A stretch of 64,000 nt of DNA from an uncultured Lachnospiraceae bacterium (GCA_934408585.1 CAKRVA010000001.1:372001-436000), one strand, 5' to 3'; positions 16,800 through 25,230 are shown, numbered from the stretch's first letter. Numbers and translations are program-made. The notes: generated by a model not told the origin, from the sequence alone.

Positions 16800-17450
16800 T
16801 TATTTTCCAATATCAGCTTTTCTTCTTCTCCACATAATTCCAATCCCCAAACCGCTTACAGCTATCAATATACCTACTATCATATATATTATATTTGGAA
16901 ACTTAAATGTAAAAGTAGCTGTTTCTGTTTCATGTATATATACAAATTGAGTATAAGGTACTGTAAGAAATGTAATCGCAGCCCCCAAAATGCAAAACCA
17001 TTTTCCCTTACCAAAATAATTATTCTTTGCAATGGTAACTGTTGCAACAAATAGAAGAACGGGTAACAAAATCCATCTTAATACAATATCCAATTCCCTG
17101 TTCATTGCTCCTGTTACGTTCCAAAACAAAATCATTGCCACAATCCATACAACAAAATATGTTGAAAGAATTATTATCTTACTGAGATTCCTTTTTGCTT
17201 TTACGGTGTTTGTGCTTTCTTCTAAAAATTCCTGATAGGTCTGTTTCATTATATTGTCCTCCTTGAGCAGGTGGTCAAGACTCACGGAATAGAAATCACT
17301 CATTTTTATTACACTGATAATATCCGGATACGACTTATTATTTTCCCAATTTGAAATCGTCTGTCTGCTAACACCAAGATACTCGGCCGCGTGCTCTTGT
17401 GTTATCCCTTTTTCATTTCGTGCTTTCTTGAGTTTGTTCCCAATTTCCAT
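16800..17450 (-). CDS. XRE-family regulator with membrane domain
   Basis: The 216-residue protein has a Cro/cI-type helix-turn-helix at residues 1-62 (ITQEHAAEYLGVSRQTISNWE) and, after a linker, four hydrophobic segments (about 90-205) with a short basic tail. Membrane-anchored XRE proteins are frequent in Clostridia and may sense envelope state; the target is not known. GAGGTGG is 7 bases upstream of ATG 17450. It is followed by the acetyltransferase gene, possibly as an operon. A short hairpin (TGCCTC/GAGGCA) lies in its leader. Confidence 0.85.
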   Translation of the reverse strand: MEIGNKLKKARNEKGITQEHAAEYLGVSRQTISNWENNKSYPDIISVIKMSDFYSVSLDHLLKEDNIMKQTYQEFLEESTNTVKAKRNLSKIIILSTYFVVWIVAMILFWNVTGAMNRELDIVLRWILLPVLLFVATVTIAKNNYFGKGKWFCILGAAITFLTVPYTQFVYIHETETATFTFKFPNIIYMIVGILIAVSGLGIGIMWRRRKADIGK

Positions 17451-17602
17451 ATCTTATCCACCTCAGTTTTTCTGCCTCCACGAGAGGCATACTCAACATA
17501 CAATATCTCTGAACACTTTTCTATCCATTTGCTTTTACATAGCAGGAAAATCGCGTCAAAATCTTTTTACAATACCTTATTTCTACTCACCATTTTCCCA
17601 TT

Positions 17603-17679
17603 ATGCAACACGAAATGCAACACGAAAAAAAACATCTTTGCAAAACCATATTTTTTTCATGTGGAAGATGGGACTTGAA
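17603..17679 (+). repeat. Left attachment-site relic: integrase tail plus tRNA-Leu end
   Basis: The 21 bases at 17603-17623 are identical to 20190-20210 (the end of the integrase fragment), and 17659-17679 matches 20249-20269 (the 3' end of tRNA-Leu) at 20 of 21 positions, including a 17-base identity GGAAGATGGGACTTGAA. The two copies are about 2.59 kb apart in the same orientation. This is the expected product of a second integration at the same tRNA end, with the first element mostly lost. Confidence 0.7.
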
Positions 17680-17759
17680 AAAAATTCTCTTATCGCATTT
17701 GTATTTTCAAGTGTATAAAATAATGTTTCTGTATATTCTATATCATTGACATACAGTTA

Positions 17760-18369
17760 GTTCATCACCCCCATTCAGTGCCATAATTTCTCATTCCATA
17801 GACACAGCCATCGTATCCAATGATAGCTAAATAATTTTCTCTGCGTCCTCGTAATGTTACACTTTGATTGCCTATATTGCATATCATTTTTTACAGCACT
17901 TGTGTAGGCATAGCAATCGTATTCGGTTCTATTATACATTACTTTGAAATTTGTATAGAATTATCATCATTCCATGTCATATTTTCACCATTATATAATA
18001 TACTAATATCCTTCACGACAATAGTCTAAACTCCAGCCATGTATAAGAAGCTTCATCATTAAAAAGTAAAATAATATCAACAGTATGCATCTCATGGTCT
18101 TCTTTTGATTCATGATCTTCATCAGAATCAAATATTTGATAATTAGTATAAACTAATTTAGCTAACGTATTTTGACTTGTATTATCGTAACATTGTGTCG
18201 TATAGTCATAAATACGATTTAACTCAACACATTCTAAACCATATTTTTCAAAGTCTGCTTGCAGTTTATCTCCAACTCGTTCGCCGCAGATTGAACAAGT
18301 TGCAGGTTACTGATAAGTCGCTTCCGATAATTGATGTCCTAAGGATTCGCCTTCAGTTTCACCACATTT
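17760..18369 (-). pseudogene. Decayed gene with zinc-ribbon-like repeats
   Basis: On the minus strand from 18369 the frame reads KCGETEGESLGHQLSEATYQ, a stop, then PATCSICGERVGD and a stretch to a TGA at 18013-18015; further pieces appear in other frames down to about 17760 (such as NYLAIIGYDGCVYGMRNYG). The pattern CG.TEG..LGH...AT followed by C.ICG is typical of repeated Cys-motif segments in surface or secreted proteins of Lachnospiraceae. The in-frame stop and frame changes show that it is not intact. The original function is unknown. It lies inside the 2.6-kb integrated relic. Confidence 0.55.
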
Positions 18370-18494
18370 TTATCTGCAGCTAAATTACTTTTATGATGAT
18401 GATAATTTTCAAGAAGAAAATTATTATAAGCATATTTCAGAATTAGAATTATTTCTTTTAATGGTTGAAAAAGAACTAGTGCTTATTTTTCACT

Positions 18495-18529
18495 AAAAAA
18501 GGGCCCCTCCACGACAAGGGTACCCTTTT
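18495..18529. terminator. Terminator after hicB
   Basis: AAAAGGG and CCCTTTT arms with imperfect GGGCCCC/GGGTACC internal pairing flank a loop of about 10 bases, followed on the minus strand by TTTTTT. It lies about 50 bases after hicB. Confidence 0.6.
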
Positions 18530-18581
18530 CTTATAGGATACATATTTGAATAATAAGATTATAGCACAAAAAGTTTTCAAA

Positions 18582-18971
18582 TCAACAAGAAAGTTTTTGT
18601 ATTAATGCTTCTTGTAATAATCGTGAGAAATTAATCCCTGCTTTTTCTGCCTGCACATTCAAATAATAAGGTATTGTACAATTCTTTTTCACCGTACGAT
18701 TATCATGCTTCTTTCTATATTCATCAAAATCCACATCTACTAAAGTTTCTATATCATCCTTTTCTTTTTGATAATCACAAGAAAATGGAATCGGTAATTC
18801 TTTTCCTTCATCCTCCAATTGTAATCCATTTATACCAATTGCATCACGCGCCATAAAAATAGCCTCTTCTAATGTCTTTCCTTCTGTATTAATGTCAAAA
18901 TCAGGTATTGTAACAAAATAACCATCTTTATCTTTCGCCATAATTACAGGATATACAACTGCCATTTTCAT
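18582..18971 (-). CDS. hicB: HicB-type antitoxin
   Basis: The 129-residue protein has the HicB partial RNase-H fold (YPVIMAKDKDGYFVTIPDF, then EGKTLEEAIFMARDAI) and a C-terminal DNA-binding part of ribbon-helix-helix type (IPYYLNVQAEKAGINFSRLLQEAL). HicB binds and blocks the HicA ribonuclease and represses its own operon. The start ATG at 18971 is 4 bases after GGGAG; a second ATG at 18965 is also possible. It lies 78 bases downstream of hicA, with a CCCCTGA/TCAGGGG hairpin between them that could tune relative expression. The pair is part of the relic integrated at tRNA-Leu. Confidence 0.88.
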   Translation of the reverse strand: MKMAVVYPVIMAKDKDGYFVTIPDFDINTEGKTLEEAIFMARDAIGINGLQLEDEGKELPIPFSCDYQKEKDDIETLVDVDFDEYRKKHDNRTVKKNCTIPYYLNVQAEKAGINFSRLLQEALIQKLSC

Positions 18972-19049
18972 GTTTCTCCCTTCTTTATTTTTTTTCATAC
19001 TCTTTTCCACTTTTAAGCCCCCTGATTATTTTTCCAAGAGTTCAGGGGA

Positions 19050-19220
19050 TTATACCCCTGTTCTCTTTAGAATTGTCTGCGCTAATTTCTCACCGATTTC
19101 TCTATGTCGTGGTATTGTTTCCTTTTTTACACCATTAGTGTATATGTCGTGGTTGGAACCATTCCTCAATAGATACCATCCGCCTTGCTCTAAGCGCTTA
19201 ACCAGATCCTTACGCTTCAA
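19050..19220 (-). CDS. hicA: HicA-type mRNA interferase toxin (TTG start)
   Basis: The 56-residue protein (LKRKDLVKRLEQGGW..., TTG start) is a HicA: a small double-stranded-RNA-binding fold with the catalytic His24 in GSNHDIY, followed by ETIPRHREIGEKLAQTIL. It cleaves mRNA when free of HicB. AGGAGG lies 7 bases before the TTG at 19220; an ATG 3 bases further upstream is out of frame and ends after four codons. The TTG start and small size make the gene easy to miss. Nothing in the sequence suggests inactivation. Confidence 0.85.
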   Translation of the reverse strand: MKRKDLVKRLEQGGWYLLRNGSNHDIYTNGVKKETIPRHREIGEKLAQTILKRTGV

Positions 19221-19254
19221 ACATGTACCCTCCTTTCATTCTATTTGCAATTTT

Positions 19255-19305
19255 ATTATACGTATTGAATGCGTATATGTCAATACCTTGTGCGTATTCA
19301 ATGCG
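19255..19305 (-). promoter_or_regulatory. hicAB promoter with two palindromic operators
   Basis: On the minus strand TTGACA (19278-19283) and TATAAT (19255-19260) are 17 bases apart. CGTATTGAATGCG (19261-19273) fills the spacer and CGTATTCAATGCG (19293-19305) lies upstream of the -35. Each is a near-palindrome around a central base, and their centres are 32 bp apart, about three DNA turns. HicB is the likely ligand. Confidence 0.75.
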
Positions 19306-19447
19306 TATAATTATTTAATTTATCTTTTCCTTCGAATTTCAGTGAAAACATCTGAATGAATATTAGTTTTCTTCTCTCTATTTTAAATATGGCTTTCCCA
19401 CTTTTTATTTACATATACCTCCTGAAAAATAAGGAGGAACCTATACG

Positions 19448-19537
19448 ATGACAAAAATTGATATGATGATTCACAATATCTATTACTATATAAACAGACA
19501 TCCTCTATTGTTTAGGACAATGCACCTACTATTATAG
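19448..19537 (+). CDS. 29-residue open frame with ribosome binding site
   Basis: AAGGAGG is followed after 10 bases by an ATG and 29 codons (MTKIDMMIHNIYYYINRH and onward) ending in TAG. The frame may be the surviving start of a larger mobile-element gene. No family is recognised, and the chance that it is functional is low. Confidence 0.25.
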   Translation: MTKIDMMIHNIYYYINRHPLLFRTMHLLL

Positions 19538-19639
19538 ATTTTCAATCAGTGTTGTAATTGTGCCTTAACAGAAATCTTGGGAAATCTATTAGAAGGAATT
19601 TTGTGGTAAGTGCTGGGGCTTTATGCCCCTCGCACTGAA

Positions 19640-19882
19640 TCATGGCATCACCACCGGTATACTCCCCATTTCCATCTGTCCTGATATATCAGTATCCTTT
19701 TCCTCTTCCAGATTTTCAGGCTTTCCTACTTCAGGCAGAAATACCGGTTTTTCTAAATAAGTAATTCCATGATAATCTTTCAAAGGATAATATTTTTTCT
19801 CTTTTGGATTTGCAATGATTAAAGATACCTCTGCATCATCTGGGAATGTGTTCAAACATTCCTTCAATTCACTATTTTTCAT
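19640..19882 (-). CDS. 80-residue hypothetical protein of mobile-element type
   Basis: The frame reads MKNSELKECLNTFPDDAEVSL and continues to an acidic segment (NLEEEKDTDIS). AAGGA precedes the ATG at 19882 by 3 to 4 bases. The opening 'xLkexLxxxpddaeV.li' is a form I associate with small accessory proteins of integrated elements in Lachnospiraceae, of unknown function. It is divergent from the truncated integrase and lies inside the relic bounded by the attachment-site repeats. Confidence 0.45.
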   Translation of the reverse strand: MKNSELKECLNTFPDDAEVSLIIANPKEKKYYPLKDYHGITYLEKPVFLPEVGKPENLEEEKDTDISGQMEMGSIPVVMP

Positions 19883-20189
19883 TTTCCTTCAGAAACAGGG
19901 TACCCTTTATAATATTTTACCCCAAGCAGGTCCTCTCGTAAACTTAAACCCATCTAGAGTATCTGACCACTTTATAAAAGATTTAAAAAAGATAAATATG
20001 AGATATTTTCGTTTTCATGACCTCAGGCATTATTCTGCATCTATCATTCATGCTATTGGTGTACCGGATGTTTACATTATGCAAAGAGGGGGATGGAGTT
20101 CTGATATGACTTTAAAAAGTATATATCGTGGAGCTATGGACGATTTTTCGAGAAAATTTACTGACATAACTAACGAACATTTTTCAAAC

Positions 20190-20269
20190 ATGCAACACGA
20201 AATGCAACACAAAAAAAATAAAACCCTAGTAAATACTAGGGTTTTGCTATGCGGAAGATGGGACTTGAA
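20190..20269 (+). repeat. Right attachment-site copy at tRNA-Leu
   Basis: This is the partner of the repeat at 17603-17679: 21 identical bases of integrase tail (20190-20210) and 20 of 21 bases at the tRNA 3' end (20249-20269). The core GGAAGATGGGACTTGAA spans the T-arm and acceptor stem of the tRNA. Confidence 0.7.
20211..20245 (-). terminator. Terminator of tRNA-Leu
   Basis: AAAACCCTAGTA (20220-20231) and TACTAGGGTTTT (20234-20245) form a 12-bp stem, followed on the minus strand by eight T. It ends the tRNA transcript 5 bases after the mature 3' end. Confidence 0.85.
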
Positions 20270-20334
20270 CCCACACGATCGCAATGATCACAAGATCCTT
20301 AGTCTTGCTCGTCTGCCAGTTCCGACACTTCCGC
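20250..20334 (-). tRNA. tRNA-Leu, anticodon AAG
   Basis: On the minus strand the 85-base RNA has acceptor arms GCGGAAG/CTTCCGC with discriminator A and no encoded CCA, the anticodon stem CAAGA/TCTTG around the loop CTAAGGA, a long variable arm (TGATC/GATCG) and a GGTTCAAGTCC T-arm. The anticodon is AAG, reading CTT codons; A34 would probably be edited to inosine to widen decoding. Its 3' end served as integration site for the elements to the left. It has its own promoter and terminator. Confidence 0.9.
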
Positions 20335-20343
20335 TTGACTTAC

Positions 20344-20384
20344 GCCACGAATGATATAATATCATTTCGTGGCTCATTCGTCAA
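20344..20384 (-). promoter_or_regulatory. tRNA-Leu promoter inside an inverted repeat
   Basis: On the minus strand TTGACG (20379-20384) and TATTAT (20356-20361) are 17 bases apart. The -10 is framed by GCCACGAATGATAT (20344-20357) and its near-complement at 20359-20373 with a single bulged base, an inverted repeat of 14 bp. Confidence 0.65.
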
Positions 20385-20400
20385 GAGATTTTCCAAAATA

Positions 20401-20904
20401 TTTTAATTCTATTTTACATTTGTAGATTTACAGAGTAAATGCAACACCTCGGTTGCATTTAGTTTGAAAGGAGCCCAAATATGAATAATCAAATCATAAA
20501 CAGAAAATAATTATTTGTATAACACAACTGTTTAAAAAACAATTTGCATCTATCTTTTCCTTCCCAAACATATAAATGCTTGCAGATTGAAGACAATACG
20601 TTGAATGAGATAGATACCAAAAAGCATAATTGGCAATCACATTTCGTTAATTTAAAAACAAAAGGAGATTTTTATTATTTTGAGGATTCTATTACTCCAT
20701 CTGACATATATTAAAGCCGTTGTTGCACAATCGATGATAACGATAATATAAAACTAATATATTAGAGTTTGTCAAGTAAAGCGTGTAAGTTTTCATTACC
20801 AATAACTTACACATTTTATATTACTCTCTTGTATATTAGTCCCTTCTATTATTTTCAAGAATAATAAATCTATCATATGCTTCCTGTTCGGAAACTTCTT
20901 CTTC
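20401..20904. other. Gene-poor stretch with remnants between tRNA-Leu and the 20905 gene
   Basis: It holds the inverted repeat AAATGCAA/TTGCATTT (20437-20460), a 9-codon frame starting at 20481 behind a good ribosome binding site (AAAGGAG) that looks like the cut-off start of a gene, and a 64-codon fragment at 20523-20714 without a start. The remainder is AT-rich with no recognisable function. Confidence 0.5.
20523..20714 (+). pseudogene. Orphan C-terminal gene fragment
   Basis: An open stretch of 63 codons ends in TAA at 20712-20714 and includes IDTKKHNWQSHF and KGDFYYFEDSITPSD. Its amino-acid make-up is protein-like, but there is no start codon with a ribosome binding site and an in-frame stop lies just upstream. 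The family is not recognised. Confidence 0.35.
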
Positions 20905-21486
20905 TCATCTGTCTGTAAATGCAAAACTAACATGCTTATCTGTACGATAAACTACATATAAATGCGGAAATTTAAGTGAAGCAAGTTGAGCATTGTACTC
21001 TGTTCTACATTTTCCATTCCCATTTCCATCAACGGAATGTCTCAGCAAATGACTTCTATATGTACGATTAGGATCACGATTTTCATGTCGACAAACAGTG
21101 TCAATGCTTACACTTTTTAATTCTTCTGTCTGATTTGGAATATTGGGCTTAATGATATTTCCAATGTTTTCTATCAAAGCATTATACCATTCACCAGCGC
21201 CATTAGTACAATATTCAATATTAAAAAATCTACGTAATACTCCTTGCTTTACAGATAATCCATTTGAATTTGCTGGACAATCAATATAATCATCAAAATT
21301 ATCTTTTTTTATTAAACGAACTCGTAACAAAGCATATTTATATTTTTCTTTTTTTCTATCCTCCGATGTCAAAAGACAAAATGCTATGTAACAATTTACA
21401 CTATTATATGAGTAAGTTGTAGAAAAAACCGCAATTTCATTATCCTTCATATTTTCTCTAAGGTTCTTTAAGTCTGCAAACGCCAT
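20905..21486 (-). CDS. Hypothetical protein, possibly DUF6037-like
   Basis: The 193-residue soluble protein starts MAFADLKNLRENMKDNEIAVF at an ATG with GGAGGG 6 to 8 bases upstream. The opening and the mixed alpha/beta look recall a family annotated as DUF6037, but I am not certain. The start codon overlaps the stop of a small helix-turn-helix frame by one base (TAATG), so the two were built as a coupled pair. Such HTH-plus-unknown pairs are often toxin-antitoxin or defence modules; this is inference only. AT-rich neighbours and IS remnants on both sides point to horizontal transfer. Confidence 0.5.
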   Translation of the reverse strand: MAFADLKNLRENMKDNEIAVFSTTYSYNSVNCYIAFCLLTSEDRKKEKYKYALLRVRLIKKDNFDDYIDCPANSNGLSVKQGVLRRFFNIEYCTNGAGEWYNALIENIGNIIKPNIPNQTEELKSVSIDTVCRHENRDPNRTYRSHLLRHSVDGNGNGKCRTEYNAQLASLKFPHLYVVYRTDKHVSFAFTDR

Positions 21487-21617
21487 TATTTGCCCTCCTT
21501 TACTAATATTATATTTATCATATATACCATATACTCCGGTGGATTTCCCCCTTGTTCCCATTGTTGCAATGTACCAACAAGTAGATGAAATTTTTCTGCG
21601 ATTTTAGACTGCAAAAG
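21486..21617 (-). pseudogene. Helix-turn-helix regulator, N-terminally truncated
   Basis: The open frame reads LLQSKIAEKFHLLVGTLQQW and goes on to EQGGNPPEYMVYMINIIL. This matches the HTH and tail of small XRE-like proteins with the pattern S...A.k..i...T...WE.G...PP.Y...ml. An in-frame TGA directly upstream removes the usual first 10-15 residues; an ATG in another frame at about 21619 (MTFAV) suggests a frameshift or small deletion. The stop overlaps the next gene's ATG. Confidence 0.5.
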
Positions 21618-21729
21618 TCATGTCGATTTTCTTAATACCTTTATTGACATTATACTTACAATCCTTATTTAAAATTTCCCCTTTATAGTCTGCTATAATT
21701 GCTATATACTTTTTTACCCGAGAAAATTT

Positions 21730-22853
21730 ATGTCTTCATTTAAACACCTTACAGATGAGCAACGAGCTCTGATAGAAGAACGCCTTAATCGCAAAATATC
21801 TATTCAGGCAATAACCAAGGAATTAAATAAATTACTATCAACAATTTTGTGTGAAACACCAAACTATTCTGTAGCCATTCAACCTCAAGTAATGACTGGT
21901 CAGCCAAAAGACTGTCATTTTCAACACGTTTGTAAAGACACTAGTTGCAATCTTAATGTTATGCACGTCTATCATTGTGTACAAGGCACTGTGACAATTA
22001 TAAGAAATCATCTTGTCCTTACACTGAATATTTCGCCTTTCCTTCATAATTATTGCAAATCTAATAATTTTTGCGCATATGATATAAAATTTATAAATCA
22101 ACAGAAGTTCACTCTCAATATATTGACTCAATTCCATCCTCATATTCCGTCTTTGATATAACCGCTGATAAATTGATGTAACAAACGCTTTAGCATCATC
22201 ATTAATCAAGAATGGATTATCCCCATATCACATCAATCAAACTCATCCAAAAGAACTTATTATTAGCAACGCAACTTTATGTCGAATGATTAATAAGAAT
22301 ATACTTGCCCTCAAGCATAAAACTTCGTAATAAAGTAAACTAAAGATCTTGGAGTAAAACCACACGCAATATATCTCCTCTGTCCACAACAAAAATCGGG
22401 CATTTTATGACAATTTTTTAAGCTACATAGCGAAAAAATGATGTTAAATATTACCGAAATGGATTGCGTAAAGGGAAGAAATCTGAAAAAGTAACTTTAC
22501 TCACCCTAACACTTTCATCACTGTCATTCCAATTTACTTCTATAATGGATAATCAAACTCCTAAAGCAATGGTATACACTTTAAATAAAACCAAGACTTC
22601 ATTAGGATATGAGCAATTCAATCAAGATTTTCCTATCATCCAGACCGATAATTGGACTGAATTTACTGATATTCTTGGTATGGAAGCTTCCTAGTGTAAC
22701 AGGAACGCAACGAATCAAAATATTTTTCTGCGAGACAAACAAGTCAGACGAAAAGGGTTCTTTTCAGGCTAAGCGTATTTAATTTAGCCCAAAATGCTTT
22801 ACCTAATGATTTCTTCACACTATTAGGTATTAAAGAAATCCCAGCAAAAAAAT
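21730..22853 (+). pseudogene. IS30-family transposase, heavily decayed
   Basis: The start is preserved in frame (FKHLTDEQRALIEERLNRK, then SIQAITKELN), the typical N-terminal HTH of IS30 transposases. Later pieces in shifted frames include THPKELIISNATLCRMINK, NGLRKGKKSEK, and IIQTDNWTEF, which corresponds to the second catalytic Asp region (TDNGTEF) of the DDE domain, then EKGSFQAK. Many stops and frameshifts rule out function. Terminal inverted repeats were not found with confidence. Confidence 0.75.
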
Positions 22854-22959
22854 AATTTTAAGACCATCACTTATTAATAATTGTCAGAACTGCTGCAACA
22901 TTCGCTAATAGGTGTTGCAATTACTAAAAAAATATCATTGTATTTTACATTTGAATTTC

Positions 22960-24261
22960 CTAATAACGGGTATATACCTGCTCCGCATACTTTTCATCCA
23001 TGCCAACATAGTATAAGAAACATTGTTCCTTATCAAATAAAATACGGAAATTGCTGGAATAATAATTGTCCATCGGTGGACGGAAAGAACCATTTTCCAA
23101 AAGTACATACTCATTCATATAATTAATACAGTATGCATAAATAACTCCATCCTGTTCATTTAATACCACATAGAGGTCTCCACTCAGTGCGCTGTCCGTA
23201 GATTTGTCAACGAGCATCAATACACACTCTTCTTTTCCATCCTCATTCATATCTACAAATGCATACTTTGCAACCTTCATTCCGGCGTCAGAATATTCAT
23301 TTACCATATATGGAGCAAGATAGTCTTCAAATGCAAGCTCACCTGTCTCGCCACCGTAACCATCTGCAGATGCTCCGTACACCGTTCCGTTGTTATAGAT
23401 TGCATCTAAGTAAATCTGTTCTCTCTCCTCATCAGGTTCCGTTGTACTATTAATATCCTTTTCAAGATTTTCCAGCCAGATTTCATATGTATCAATCGGA
23501 AGCATCTTCATGGCATCCATCATTGTCAAATACTCTGCTCCCGGTACAATTTCGGCAACCTCTGTATAAAAAGCATCCGGGTCCTCATCCAGATTTTCCT
23601 CAAATAAGTCTTCATAATACAGATTTCCATCTTCCATGGTAATCTTCTGCATATACTGACTGCCCATATGTCCCCAGTCATAAATCACGCCATTTTCATC
23701 CGGACACGTATATAAACTGGAATGTCCCATTGAAAATTCACCTACAAAAATAACTTCTGTTCCATCAAAGGTATAAACTCGACCATCATAATCTGCTTCA
23801 CAGGTTCCGAATCTTACAATCAACTCCGGAATCTCATCCTTATCTATATCATACAAATAATAGCCTGCTACTCCATATCCATATTCCAATAAAGAATCAT
23901 AGTCAGAATCTCCCGGGTAATATCCAAAGAAAGGAAGGTCATCTCCAAAATTTCCCAGTACCAATTCGCCCATAAGATCTTTGTATGCCTGTTTCCATTC
24001 AGGTTCCTTCGCAAGAGAAACATCCTCTTCCGGCTCATCCTCCAGGACGTCTTCATCCGGCTCACTTTCCTGCTCCGGTGTCAAATCTGCTTCATCCATT
24101 TCTTCAATATCATCTATTTCTTCCTGTTCCTCATTATCCAGCGCTGCTCTCTCATTATCTATAGAATCCAGCATCATCTGTGAAACTCTTATTACAGAAC
24201 TGCATCCTGTCAGAGAGAACATCAATACTACTACACACAATAAACTAACAATTCTTTTCAT
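22960..24261 (-). CDS. Acidic lipoprotein of unknown function
   Basis: The 433-residue protein has a lipoprotein signal peptide with lipobox LTGC (Cys20), followed by a very acidic stretch rich in Glu and Asp (about 36-80) and a C-terminal region with two calcium-loop-like segments (DIDKDEIPEL and DMNEDGKEEC). It would be anchored outside the membrane. No enzyme domain is recognised. It is the last gene of the operon 27325 to 22960 with the two GTPase genes and the CmpB-like protein, 19 bases after the latter, so it may take part in the same metal- or envelope-related process. Confidence 0.75.
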   Translation of the reverse strand: MKRIVSLLCVVVLMFSLTGCSSVIRVSQMMLDSIDNERAALDNEEQEEIDDIEEMDEADLTPEQESEPDEDVLEDEPEEDVSLAKEPEWKQAYKDLMGELVLGNFGDDLPFFGYYPGDSDYDSLLEYGYGVAGYYLYDIDKDEIPELIVRFGTCEADYDGRVYTFDGTEVIFVGEFSMGHSSLYTCPDENGVIYDWGHMGSQYMQKITMEDGNLYYEDLFEENLDEDPDAFYTEVAEIVPGAEYLTMMDAMKMLPIDTYEIWLENLEKDINSTTEPDEEREQIYLDAIYNNGTVYGASADGYGGETGELAFEDYLAPYMVNEYSDAGMKVAKYAFVDMNEDGKEECVLMLVDKSTDSALSGDLYVVLNEQDGVIYAYCINYMNEYVLLENGSFRPPMDNYYSSNFRILFDKEQCFLYYVGMDEKYAEQVYTRY

Positions 24262-24280
24262 CCTTTTCCCCTCTCGGTAT

Positions 24281-25195
24281 CTACTTTTCCTTCTTATTAC
24301 TAATTGCTTTCTTCAATGCTTCCAATGCTTCCGCATATTTTCCGGATGTCATTGTCGGATTACCTTTAATTAATCCTCTCTGGAAAATATCCTTTACCTT
24401 ACGGAACTGACTGTCATGTTCCTTTTCAATAAAGTAACGGTGTTTCAATTCGCTGATTTCTTCCCGGGCAGCCAAAAGCTTTTCGGATGGATTTACGCGA
24501 AGCTTTTCTTTTACAAGATGGAACCGTTCTTCAATTCCTTCCATTAATACATTCACACGGTCCGTCTTTTCCTGCTTATATGTTTCAATGTCATCATTGG
24601 CAACTGCAATAATCACATCCAAACGCTTCTGAATCCGCTCCATCTCTTCTTTTGCCTTTTCAAGTCCAACCAGGACATTGCGCAAATCCAGTGCTGCTTT
24701 AAATGATAACGTAAAGTCAACCACAATTCCTAAGGAAATCAGTACCGTCAAAATGGTAATCACATTCGTTGGAATTTTAAAGACTACCTTTTCTACCAGC
24801 TTATGTAAAAAAGCAGTCATAAATATCGTCAATCCGCCCCATGCCAGCGTTGAGGAAAGACAGATAACACCTTTGTAATTAAATTTCTGTTTGGAATAAT
24901 CCCAATATCTGACCTTAAACAATGCTTCCATTGTCAGACCGGTAACCAGCTCCAGCAATGTTGCTCCTACACAACCTGCCAGATAAGTCAGAAACAAATT
25001 GTCCTGAAACGGCATGGAAACTACGAGCATCATAATTGCGCCGGAACCATAGATAGGAAGAAACGGTCCACGCATAAATCCCCTGTTGACAAACTTTCTT
25101 TTACAGATGGAAACATAGGTACTTTCAAATACCCAGCCAAAAAAACAGTAAAAGTAGAAGAAAAATAACCATTGAATTACGGAATAATGATACAT
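24281..25195 (-). CDS. CmpB-type membrane protein (putative ABC transporter permease family)
   Basis: The 304-residue protein has about five hydrophobic segments in the first 175 residues with the family signature FFGWVFESTYVS and NRGFMRGPFLPIYG, typical of ABC_trans_CmpB (PF06541) proteins. A charged, probably coiled-coil cytoplasmic tail follows (about 180-304). The family name includes 'ABC transporter permease', but a transport role is not established and no ATPase partner is adjacent. The gene lies between a CobW-like GTPase gene and a lipoprotein gene in one operon. Confidence 0.8.
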   Translation of the reverse strand: MYHYSVIQWLFFFYFYCFFGWVFESTYVSICKRKFVNRGFMRGPFLPIYGSGAIMMLVVSMPFQDNLFLTYLAGCVGATLLELVTGLTMEALFKVRYWDYSKQKFNYKGVICLSSTLAWGGLTIFMTAFLHKLVEKVVFKIPTNVITILTVLISLGIVVDFTLSFKAALDLRNVLVGLEKAKEEMERIQKRLDVIIAVANDDIETYKQEKTDRVNVLMEGIEERFHLVKEKLRVNPSEKLLAAREEISELKHRYFIEKEHDSQFRKVKDIFQRGLIKGNPTMTSGKYAEALEALKKAISNKKEK

Positions 25196-25230
25196 CGGCT
25201 CAAATTCCTTTCTCTTTGTGTGTTATCCGG

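Larger units (their letters stand above)
19935..20354 (+). pseudogene. Tyrosine recombinase (phage-type integrase), C-terminal fragment
   Basis: The fragment starts around LVNLNPSRVSDHF and carries the C-terminal catalytic half: HDLRHYSAS (His-x-x-Arg box), the RGGWSSDMTLKSIYRG segment with the catalytic Tyr, and a MQHEMQH tail. The N-terminal domain and the first catalytic Arg are missing, so it cannot be active. The frame runs on through the opposite strand of tRNA-Leu to a stop at 20352-20354, showing that the integrase gene abuts its attachment site. It marks the right end of the integrated relic. Confidence 0.8.

Noticed and set aside
21838..22209. Minus-strand frame of 123 codons
   Set aside because: It is antisense to the decayed IS30 transposase and shows no domain.
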